Assembly: GCA_023450935.1 (NCBI GenBank)
Contig: JAEXGH010000029.1
Span: forward strand, 62,001 to 126,000
DNA length: 64,000 nucleotides
From: Verrucomicrobiota bacterium
GTDB taxonomy: Bacteria; Verrucomicrobiota; Verrucomicrobiia; Opitutales; Intestinicryptomonadaceae
Reading direction: 5' to 3'
A program made the translations under genes and the position numbers. Positions 26,724-34,691 of the stretch are shown here, piece by piece (within the stretch, counting starts at the first letter, position 1; each line of letters starts with the position of its first letter). The notes beneath the pieces are model-generated. The model had not been told where the DNA came from, did not search any database, and saw only the letters and a list, made by a program, of their open reading frames with translations.

Positions 26724-27653
26724 ATGAAAAACAAAAAGATGTTCGCGGTCGCGTTAACCGCGATTGCAACGTTAACATTGTCGGCCGCGCAGGGCGTGTT
26801 CGACTTCGAAACCATTCCCACGGGGGGAAATGCTCCTGTGTCCGACGCTTCGGGCAATGCTGCGGGTTGGTCAGATTACGAAGGCGACGTGTATTCAAGT
26901 TCGTCCAAAGACGGAAAAAATACGGGACACTTGAATACATCGGGAATGTGGTTCGGCGGGTTTATTTCAAATTCGAAGACAAATACAGGGACAACTTATC
27001 TGGGCGACGCCGATACGCAAAAAGGTGGAGCGTCTTCAGGTAATAACTACGGTGTAATTTACGGCTCTGCCTATGGAACACTTGATACAACCGACAAATA
27101 TTTCCCCAACGGTTATAAAACGCAAGCAGGGACAGAGTATGATTTGTATTCATCTTTTATAGTCGATTCTCCCGTTCAGTTTACGTCGGTGGATATTTCC
27201 ATGACTGCTTATACATACACGGCACTGATGAATCCGAATGAGGATACAAATGTTGGAACGTCGGGTTTTGACGAAGACAATAACCCAATCTACAGCTCCA
27301 TCTCAAACACGGAAGGAAGCTATTTCGCGTGCCGCATTTATGCACTCGACGAAAGCTTCGAAGTCGTGGATACGGACAAGTATGAACAATTCATTTTTGC
27401 CCAAAATGTTGATGGGACGGTTATTGTCAATGAAGGATGGAATACGATAGACATTTCTTCCATTTGTTCTGAAGCCTCTGGTGGATTGCTTTTTCAGCTT
27501 GTTTCTTCTTTCGGCAGTAAATGGGGCATGCTTTCGCCCGCATACGTTGCAATAGACAACCTCACATACTCCACAATTCCCGAACCCGCTACATGTGCGG
27601 CGGCATTCGGCGCAATCGCCTTGGCGTTTGCGGCTTACAGAAGACGCAAATAG
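26724..27653 (+). CDS. B12-regulated PEP-CTERM surface protein (DUF4465-like)
   Basis: A 309-residue exported protein: signal peptide (about 1-22), a beta-rich body opening with GVFDFETIP and containing SGMWFGGF and AYVAIDNL, and a PEP-CTERM tail (IPEPAT, hydrophobic helix, YRRRK). The body resembles the DUF4465-type surface proteins found in B12 loci of Bacteroidota, where surface proteins capture corrinoids for a TonB receptor. An AGGAGA ribosome site precedes ATG 26724. It is the first gene after the plus-strand cobalamin riboswitch. Confidence 0.82.
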   Translation: MKNKKMFAVALTAIATLTLSAAQGVFDFETIPTGGNAPVSDASGNAAGWSDYEGDVYSSSSKDGKNTGHLNTSGMWFGGFISNSKTNTGTTYLGDADTQKGGASSGNNYGVIYGSAYGTLDTTDKYFPNGYKTQAGTEYDLYSSFIVDSPVQFTSVDISMTAYTYTALMNPNEDTNVGTSGFDEDNNPIYSSISNTEGSYFACRIYALDESFEVVDTDKYEQFIFAQNVDGTVIVNEGWNTIDISSICSEASGGLLFQLVSSFGSKWGMLSPAYVAIDNLTYSTIPEPATCAAAFGAIALAFAAYRRRK

Positions 27654-27710
27654 TCGGTTTAGGCGCGTCGGAGTTTGTAGTAGTTTTTCTCCGACGCGCG
27701 TATGCGCGTT

Positions 27711-29870
27711 ATGAAGAAACGTTGTATAACAATATTCGCGCTCTTTGCGGCGTCGGTTTCGTCCGTTTTTGCGGGCGAAACTTCGGCGTCTAATGCGGCG
27801 GTGCAGACGGCTGAAGGCGGCGCGCAGGCGCGGGCGGAAGCAACGCAGCCGCAAGGGCAGTCGGAAACGGCTCAACAGCAGCCCGCGGATTCCTCCGACG
27901 GAGTTCTCGCTCCCGTTGAGGCGGTGGGCAGCCGATTCGACGAAGCGGAATTGTCGCGCCCGCAAAACGCAACTTTCCTTACCGCCGAAGACATTTCCGA
28001 CGTGGGTGCTGCAAGCATTCCCGAACTCCTCCTTAAAACTACCACTATCCGCCTTGTAAACTATACGGGCAACCCCGACGACGGCCAGCTTGCAATGCGC
28101 GGCTTCGGCGAAAATTCACAGTTGCGCATTGCGGTGGTTGTAGACGGAGTGCGCTACAACCGCATTGATATGGATTCAATTCCGTGGCTTCAGATTCCGA
28201 TGGACAACATCGCTTCGGTCGAAGTTATGCGCGGGGCAAACAGCGCGCGCTACGGCAACAACGCTGTTGCGGGCGTCATAAACGTCAAAACGCGCGACAT
28301 TTCCAAAAACGACACTCTCGCGGTCGGCGGCTTCTACGGATCATACGACACCTACTCGGCAAACGCCTTCGGCTCGATTTCGCGCTTCGACGGCTTTGCA
28401 ACAGTCAACGTGCGCCGATACTACACGGGCGGCTACCGCGACTATTCCGAAAGCTGGGCCGACAATTTCGGCGGAAGCGTCGGCTACTTTTTAAGCGACA
28501 CCGCCACTTTCGCAATCACGGGCAACTACAGCAAAACCTACACCGAATACCCCAACGCACTCACCTTTGACGATATGATGCGCGACCCCCAGCTCGCCAC
28601 GAGCGCGGGCACTATTTATTCGTGCGAATCCTACGTAATTTCGGGAAATTTCGACCTCGACGGCGCGCGCACAAAAGGCTTTGCGAACATTTCGTTCAAT
28701 TCGCGCGACAGGGAAATTTCAAGCTCGGGCGCAACGGGCTTCCCCGTTCTCAACGACCAATACACTTTTACTTTCGCTTCGGAGTTCGAAACCGAAGTTG
28801 CCGCCGCTTGGCGCGCATACGCGGGCTTTGAAGCGCAGTTTTCGAACATCGACAGAAAGCTCCGCGCGACACGCTACATTTCAAGCAGTATTTCGACCGA
28901 GTATATGAAGGAGTATACCGACCTCGACAGGCTTTCTTTGGGTGTCCACGCGGGAGTGGAACACGACATCACAGAGCGGCTCACCGCCGACGTTTGCGCG
29001 CGTTTCGACGCCGCCCAGACTTCCGTCAACAACATCGAGCGCGCCGTGCGCGTTGTTCCTATTCCGCCGTATTATGAAATCTATGTCGTAGACGCCAACT
29101 CCTACGACCAGTCGGTCTGGCAGACGGGCGGAGCGGCGACGGCTTCGCTCAACTACAAGTTCGACGAGCTATCCAGCGCGTATCTGAAGTTCGACCAGCT
29201 TTTCCGCTATCCCGCCACCGACGAAATCGCGCTTTATCAGGGCTGGGGCACTGCGGGCGATATTAAGTTCAACAAAGACCTCAAGCCCGAAACGGGTCAG
29301 AATGTCGAGCTTGGCTACAAATTTTTCGGCGAAAACCTCAACATAAACGCCAGCGTCTACGCCCTGTTTATGCACGATGAAATTATGTATTACCAGCGTT
29401 CAACCCCCGCGGGCAATACCGTAAATGACAACCTCCCCGACACCATGCGTCTGGGTGCGGACATTTACGCCTCATACGATGTAGGTTTCGGCGGGGCGTA
29501 TTCGGGCGCGTCGCTTGTTGACGCGCGTTTTATTGCGGGCGAATTCGACGGCAACAAAATTCCGCTTGTGCCGTGGTTTAACTGCTTTGCGGGCGTGTTC
29601 GTGCGCCCCGTGGATTTGCTTACAATCACTTTTCAGGCGAACTACTCCGCCGCGCAGTATCAGGCGTCGGACATGACCAATTCGCTCAGAAAAATGCCCG
29701 ACTACGTCACGTTCGACATCCGCGCAAACGCGCGCGTTTGCAAATATGCGTCGGTTTTTGCGGCGGTTGAAAACGTCCTCGACGAAACCTACGCGACAGT
29801 CGCCGTGAAAAATTCGTTCTACCCCGCAATGGGGAGAATGTTCAAAGTGGGTCTAAACCTTAAATTCTAA
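27711..29870 (+). CDS. TonB-dependent receptor, probable B12 (BtuB-like) transporter
   Basis: A 719-residue outer-membrane receptor. A signal peptide (about 1-22) is followed by a Gln/Ala-rich spacer. The plug domain contains GQLAMRGFG, VVVDGVRYN and ASVEVMRGANSARYGNNAVAG. The 22-strand barrel ends in the aromatic signature (GLNLKF). No clear TonB box was identified. The cobalamin riboswitch upstream points to corrinoid uptake. ATG 27711 is one of two close in-frame starts (27702). The stop overlaps the start of the next gene. Confidence 0.9.
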   Translation: MKKRCITIFALFAASVSSVFAGETSASNAAVQTAEGGAQARAEATQPQGQSETAQQQPADSSDGVLAPVEAVGSRFDEAELSRPQNATFLTAEDISDVGAASIPELLLKTTTIRLVNYTGNPDDGQLAMRGFGENSQLRIAVVVDGVRYNRIDMDSIPWLQIPMDNIASVEVMRGANSARYGNNAVAGVINVKTRDISKNDTLAVGGFYGSYDTYSANAFGSISRFDGFATVNVRRYYTGGYRDYSESWADNFGGSVGYFLSDTATFAITGNYSKTYTEYPNALTFDDMMRDPQLATSAGTIYSCESYVISGNFDLDGARTKGFANISFNSRDREISSSGATGFPVLNDQYTFTFASEFETEVAAAWRAYAGFEAQFSNIDRKLRATRYISSSISTEYMKEYTDLDRLSLGVHAGVEHDITERLTADVCARFDAAQTSVNNIERAVRVVPIPPYYEIYVVDANSYDQSVWQTGGAATASLNYKFDELSSAYLKFDQLFRYPATDEIALYQGWGTAGDIKFNKDLKPETGQNVELGYKFFGENLNINASVYALFMHDEIMYYQRSTPAGNTVNDNLPDTMRLGADIYASYDVGFGGAYSGASLVDARFIAGEFDGNKIPLVPWFNCFAGVFVRPVDLLTITFQANYSAAQYQASDMTNSLRKMPDYVTFDIRANARVCKYASVFAAVENVLDETYATVAVKNSFYPAMGRMFKVGLNLKF

Positions 29871-30820
29871 TGCTTATGATTAAAAAATTACTGTTTTTGA
29901 TGGCGAGCACCTCCGCCCTTTGCGCGTGGGACTATTCGTATTTCGAAAAGAATCCGTCTGTCGCGCCCAACGGCGAAGCTCTCGTTTACGTCCCCGAAGC
30001 CGAAGTAATATCGTTTGGCGACACCAATAAGGCAGCGGTGAGATTTGACAGTTCGAGAATTAAATCTTGGGCTACGGGCTACAAGGATTTAAAATACGGT
30101 TATTCATCGTTGAATCCTTCTTGGAGTGATGAATGGAAGACTCCCGAAAATGCGATTGGTCCTATAACGTCTCTTGAACATACTGAAGGTGTTGTTTGTT
30201 TAGGAGACGGCGGTTCGATAACAATGACGTTCTCGCAGGGTATTTCCAACGGAGAGGGCTACGATTTTGCGATTTTTGAAAACGGATTTTCGGCAAACTA
30301 TCTCGAACTTGCGTATGTTGAAGTGTCTAGCGACGGCGTCCACTTTGTGCGCTTCCCCAATTTCTATTTGGGCGAGACGCCTGTTAAAGATTTGACGCTA
30401 GGAGAAGAAGGAATGAATTATCCGTCCGATATTTACAATCTTGCGTCGAAATATCAAGAGGGGCTTGGACACGGGTTCGACTTGGAGGAACTGAAATACG
30501 CCTATGATTACCTTGTCCGAGGCGGAACGTGCTTCTCTGACGAATACGCGCAATCGCTACTTGAAAACTTCGGGTGGCTCGACTTCGACAACATAGGCTA
30601 TGTTCGCCTCATCGACATCTTCGGCGACGGCAGCTGCAAAGACAGCGCGGGACACGACATTTACGACCCCGCTGTGGAACGCAATGTTGGAGCCCCGGGG
30701 TTCGACCTCAAGGGAATCGGCGTTCTGCACGAGGGCGTTGTCGTTCCCGAACCCGCCGAATGGGCGGCAATTTTCGGGGCAATCGCCCTCGTTTCGGCAC
30801 TCTGCCGCCGCCGCAAGTAG
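29870..30820 (+). CDS. B12-operon PEP-CTERM surface protein
   Basis: The 316-residue protein starts at an ATG that overlaps the receptor stop (TAATG). It has a signal peptide (about 1-18) and a beta-sandwich-like body. GGSITMTFSQGI, YDFAIFENGF and YVEVSSDGVHFVRFP are hallmarks of a secreted cell-surface family seen in PVC and Bacteroidota genomes. A GAPGFDLKGIGV segment precedes the PEP-CTERM tail (VPEPAE, hydrophobic helix, CRRRK). Co-transcription with the TonB receptor suggests a surface corrinoid-capture role. A terminator follows. Confidence 0.85.
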   Translation: MLMIKKLLFLMASTSALCAWDYSYFEKNPSVAPNGEALVYVPEAEVISFGDTNKAAVRFDSSRIKSWATGYKDLKYGYSSLNPSWSDEWKTPENAIGPITSLEHTEGVVCLGDGGSITMTFSQGISNGEGYDFAIFENGFSANYLELAYVEVSSDGVHFVRFPNFYLGETPVKDLTLGEEGMNYPSDIYNLASKYQEGLGHGFDLEELKYAYDYLVRGGTCFSDEYAQSLLENFGWLDFDNIGYVRLIDIFGDGSCKDSAGHDIYDPAVERNVGAPGFDLKGIGVLHEGVVVPEPAEWAAIFGAIALVSALCRRRK

Positions 30821-30839
30821 GCGAACTTTTGCCAAAATA

Positions 30840-30874
30840 AAACCGCCAAGCCGTGTGGGCAGGGCGGTTTTTTT
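30840..30874 (+). terminator. Terminator of the B12 operon
   Basis: AAAACCGCC pairs with GGCGGTTTT around a 15-base spacer and runs into a T-tract. Confidence 0.75.
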
Positions 30875-30978
30875 GCGTTTTGCGAAGTGCGTTGTTTTTC
30901 GGGGTTCGACGCGTGCAGAAAGCCGAAACGCGCATCGACTGCGTGGGCGGTTTGCTGCTGGCTGAAGCCGAACAAATC

Positions 30979-32487
30979 CTAATTGCGCACAAACTGCTTG
31001 CGGATTCTCTTTTGCTTTTGCGGGCGGAACGGCTTTTGTTGACGGTGTGCCGCCGCGCCGTTTTTTGCGTGCGTTGCGCGCCCTCCGCGTTCGGGGCGCG
31101 CCGAATTTCCGCCGACGCGCTTATCGGTTTGTTTGCCGCGGCGCGGTTTGTTTTCGCCGCGCACGCGAACGAAATTCTTGGGCTGTTCGCGCTCTAAAAA
31201 GACTGTCGGGCGGCGTTCGCCGTAGAGCGATTCCGCCGAAAAATCTTTGTCCTTTACCCGCTTGGGTTGCGGTTGGCGTTTGGCGTCGGCCTTTGCGCGG
31301 AGTGCGCGCACTTTTTGGACGTCTTCAAAAACGCTTTCCGAGTGGTATTGCGTGTCCTTGTAAAGTGGAATGTTTTGTTTGATGAATTTTTCCACGGCGC
31401 AGAAATCCTTTACGTTGTCGCGCGTGCAGATTGAAACAGCCTCGCCGTCGGCTTCGGCACGGGCGGTGCGGCCTATGCGGTGGACATATGTTTCCGGCTC
31501 GTCGGGGAGGTCGTAGTTGACTACCAAGTTCATGTTTTTGACATCGATGCCGCGCGCGGCAATGTCGGTTGCAACAAGCGCGGTTATGGCGCGTTTCTTG
31601 AATTTGTCGAGAGCCTTTTGGCGCGCCGACTGGGTTTTGTCGCCGTGGATTGCGTCGGCTTTTATGCCGTCTTTGTTCAGGCGTTTTGCAAGTTTGCTTG
31701 CGCCGTGTTTGGTGCGGCAGAAAACAAGTGCCAGAAAGTCTTTCGTGCCGGCTTTCGAATTGAGCAGCTCAAGCAGGAAATTGTATTTGTTGGTGCTCTC
31801 GAGCATTGCCGCTTTTTGGTCGATTTTTTCGACGGTGGGCTTGTCGGGCGAAATCGTGATTTTGAGCGGATTGTTCACGATGGCGCGCGCAAGGTGCTCT
31901 ATTTCGGGCGAAAGCGTCGCCGAAAACAGCAACGACTGCCGCTTGTTCGGCAGGTGCGAGCATATCCTGCGAATGTCGGGCAGGAAACCCATGTCGAGCA
32001 TTCTGTCGGCTTCGTCGAGAACGAGGTATTCAACGCCGTCGAACGAAAGTTTCTTCTGGTTGAAGAGGTCGAGTAGCCGCCCCGGGGTCGCTACCAAAAT
32101 GTCCACGCCCGCCGCCAGCGCGCGTATTTGCGGCTTCAGCGAAACGCCGCCGTATGCCTTGCAGTGCGACAATTCCATATACTTGCCGTATTGGGCTATG
32201 TTTGCGCCTATCTGCTCCGCCAGCTCGCGCGTGGGCGTAAGTATGAGCGCGCGGAATTCGAGGGGCTTGGGGAAGTGTCCTTCGGTATCGAGCTTGTGCA
32301 TAATAGGAAGGGCAAATGCCGCCGTTTTCCCCGTGCCTGTTTGTGCGCAGCCGAAAACATCGCGCCCCGCCAAAATTGCTGGGATTGCCTTTTGCTGAAT
32401 GGGCGAGGGCGTTTCGTAGCCGAGCCCGTGGACGGCGCGTTGCAGGTTTTCGGAAAGTCCGAAGTCGGAAAAATTAACGTTGTTCAT
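30979..32487 (-). CDS. DEAD-box RNA helicase (RhlE-like)
   Basis: A 502-residue helicase with all canonical motifs: the Q motif (YETPSPIQQKAIP), AQTGTGKT, PTRELA, DEAD, SAT, RGIDV and HRIGRTAR. The core occupies residues 1-370. A long basic, low-complexity tail rich in Lys, Arg and Gln follows and probably binds RNA. Such helicases remodel ribosome intermediates or mRNA, often in the cold. ATG 32487 (MNNVNFSDFGL) is the usual start; the longer frame to 32541 is not. Confidence 0.93.
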   Translation of the reverse strand: MNNVNFSDFGLSENLQRAVHGLGYETPSPIQQKAIPAILAGRDVFGCAQTGTGKTAAFALPIMHKLDTEGHFPKPLEFRALILTPTRELAEQIGANIAQYGKYMELSHCKAYGGVSLKPQIRALAAGVDILVATPGRLLDLFNQKKLSFDGVEYLVLDEADRMLDMGFLPDIRRICSHLPNKRQSLLFSATLSPEIEHLARAIVNNPLKITISPDKPTVEKIDQKAAMLESTNKYNFLLELLNSKAGTKDFLALVFCRTKHGASKLAKRLNKDGIKADAIHGDKTQSARQKALDKFKKRAITALVATDIAARGIDVKNMNLVVNYDLPDEPETYVHRIGRTARAEADGEAVSICTRDNVKDFCAVEKFIKQNIPLYKDTQYHSESVFEDVQKVRALRAKADAKRQPQPKRVKDKDFSAESLYGERRPTVFLEREQPKNFVRVRGENKPRRGKQTDKRVGGNSARPERGGRATHAKNGAAAHRQQKPFRPQKQKRIRKQFVRN

Positions 32488-32713
32488 TATCGCCAAAGAG
32501 CATTTCCCAACGCGGCTTTTATGCAAGATTATTTTGAGCAAAACATCGTTCCGGGCGTTCTTCTTGTAGGGCGAATTGCGGCGCGCTGCCTCCCCGCGGG
32601 GGAGACGCCGCCGCGGCGAAACGGCGTTGCAAGGTTAAACTCCGTCCCGCGCGTCGCGTTTTTTTGCGGCAAAAATGTATTGAATAATTTTCGCAAAATC
32701 CGAATATACGCGC

Positions 32714-33787
32714 ATGGAATTTTCAGCGCGGATAACCCCGTTTATGCCGTTCGCCGATGCGCGTTTTTTGGGCGAATCGGCTTTTGCCCGCTGCGGGTAT
32801 GCGGGCTGCGCCGATTTTCTCGCCCGAGCGGAATTTTTTTCCTCAGGGCGCGATGCCCTTTTGCGGGCTGCGAAGCTTTCCAATTTGCAAAACAAAACGC
32901 TTTGGCTGCCGCGCTATTTTTGTCCGTGGGTTGTAAAATCCGCGGAATCGTTTGCGGCAAAAGAAGGGGCGCGCGTCGGTTTCTATGCGGCGTATCCGAC
33001 AACGGGTGCGGAATTCGAGACGCTTTCGGGAGCGTTGTCGGGCGACGCCGTCGTGGCGGTCGATTTTTTCGGAACGGGCTTCGACGGTTGGGCGGAATGG
33101 AAACGCGCCCATGCCGATGTGCTCCTTTTTGCCGACGCGTCGCACGCGCCGTTTGCAAAGCAGGCGCGGGAGATTGGGGCCGACTTCGTTTTTGCATCGT
33201 TGAGAAAAACTTTGCCCGTTCCCGACGGCGGTTTTCTCTATTCGCCCGAACAGGGCCCTAATAAAATTTACGGGGGCTTCGGCGAAATTGCAGAATTTGC
33301 TTCGGTTTACTCGCTTGCCGCGGCTATGGCAGGGGTTGACTATGAAAAGGCGGAGGGTTTTTACTACAATGCAGAAATGCGCCTGAACGCCAAACGCGGA
33401 ATTTCAAGAATGAGTTTTTATACACACAACATTCTGAAAATGCTTGAGTTCCCCGCGCTATGGCGGGCGCGCAAAGACATTGCCTGCGCGTTTGAGGAAG
33501 CGGCTTGCGGCGCGAAAAACTTCGCCTTGATTCAAAGCGGAGTTGAAAAGCTCGACGCGCTTTCCGTATTTTGCCCGACTCTCGTTTTCGGCGATGTCCG
33601 CGCGCGAGACAGGGCATATGCGGCCTTGGGGGCGCGTGGAGTGCTTGCTTCAATATACTGGGGTGCAAAATTTCTCAAAGACGCGCGCGCAAAAAGCGAA
33701 TCGGCGGGATTGATGACCATTCCGCTCGACTTTCGCCACACGCGCTTTGACGCCGAAAAAATCGCCGAGATTTTGTTGAACGTTTGA
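32714..33787 (+). CDS. PLP-dependent aminotransferase-like protein
   Basis: A 357-residue protein with the fold-type I aminotransferase pattern seen in DegT/DnrJ/EryC1-like sugar aminotransferases: VVAVDFFGTGFDGW, then LLFADASHAPF (Asp-x-x-His), then the likely PLP Lys in FASLRKTLPVPDGG. The family often makes amino sugars for lipopolysaccharide or other glycans. No nucleotide-sugar genes are adjacent. A DMT exporter gene follows 12 bases later, perhaps in one transcript. The substrate is unknown. Confidence 0.75.
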   Translation: MEFSARITPFMPFADARFLGESAFARCGYAGCADFLARAEFFSSGRDALLRAAKLSNLQNKTLWLPRYFCPWVVKSAESFAAKEGARVGFYAAYPTTGAEFETLSGALSGDAVVAVDFFGTGFDGWAEWKRAHADVLLFADASHAPFAKQAREIGADFVFASLRKTLPVPDGGFLYSPEQGPNKIYGGFGEIAEFASVYSLAAAMAGVDYEKAEGFYYNAEMRLNAKRGISRMSFYTHNILKMLEFPALWRARKDIACAFEEAACGAKNFALIQSGVEKLDALSVFCPTLVFGDVRARDRAYAALGARGVLASIYWGAKFLKDARAKSESAGLMTIPLDFRHTRFDAEKIAEILLNV

Positions 33788-33799
33788 TGTTTTCAACTT

Positions 33800-34687
33800 A
33801 TGGGCAATTTAAAGGGGACTGTTTGCGCGGTGCTTGCCGCAGTGTTTTATGGGGCGAATCCTTTTGCGCTATTTCTTTATAAAGAAGGAGTTTCGCCCGA
33901 CAGTGTTCTGTTTTACAGGTATTTTGCCGCCGCCGCCATTTTGGGCGCATTTCTCGCCGTTCGCGGCGGGGTGGCGGCAACATTTAAGGAGTGCGCGGGA
34001 TTCTGTTGCTTGGGGGGCGTTTTTGCGTTCTCTTCACTGTCGCTTTTTGTGAGTTTCAACTACATGGACGCGGGAATTGCATCGACAATTCTTTTTGTCT
34101 ATCCGGTATTTGTTGCTATTATAATGTCGGTTTGTTTCGGCGAAAAGTTTTCAATGCGTCTTGCAGTTTCAATGGTGTCGGCTCTTGCGGGCGTTTGTCT
34201 GCTATGCGATTGGCACGGCGGTAACTTCAGCTTTTTCGGGGTCTGGCTTGTGCTTATTTCGTCGCTACTATATGCGGTTTATATAGTTGCGGTAAACCGA
34301 TTCTTCCCGAACGCCTCCGCGTTAAAGCTCACATTTTATGTTCTTATTTCGGCTACAATTACGATTGCCACAGAAGTCTACTTGCGCGGTGGACATTTGC
34401 AAATATTGCCGAATACAAACGCACTGTTTTGGGCGTTGTTTCTTGCCGTTGTCCCGACTGTGGCGTCGCTCGTGTTGGCGGCTGTTGCAATCAGGTTATT
34501 GGGGGCTACGCGGACTGCGGTTGTCGGCGCGCTCGAACCACTTACGGCAGTGGCGATAGGTGTTTGCGTTTTCGGTGAAAAGCTTAATTTTGCAATTTGT
34601 GCGGGAATGATGTTGATTGTAGCTGCCGTGTTTGTTGTCGTTTTACAGAAGTCGGACAGGCAAGCAAAACAAAGAAACCGATTTTAG
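33800..34687 (+). CDS. DMT-superfamily (EamA) exporter
   Basis: A 295-residue protein of ten predicted membrane helices made of two EamA repeats. The second repeat ends in ALEPLTAVAIGVCVFGEKLN, a common family signature. These carriers move amino acids, nucleosides or other metabolites. It ends 4 bases before the convergent uvrC fusion gene, so the two stops nearly touch. Confidence 0.88.
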   Translation: MGNLKGTVCAVLAAVFYGANPFALFLYKEGVSPDSVLFYRYFAAAAILGAFLAVRGGVAATFKECAGFCCLGGVFAFSSLSLFVSFNYMDAGIASTILFVYPVFVAIIMSVCFGEKFSMRLAVSMVSALAGVCLLCDWHGGNFSFFGVWLVLISSLLYAVYIVAVNRFFPNASALKLTFYVLISATITIATEVYLRGGHLQILPNTNALFWALFLAVVPTVASLVLAAVAIRLLGATRTAVVGALEPLTAVAIGVCVFGEKLNFAICAGMMLIVAAVFVVVLQKSDRQAKQRNRF

Positions 34688-34691
34688 AAAC

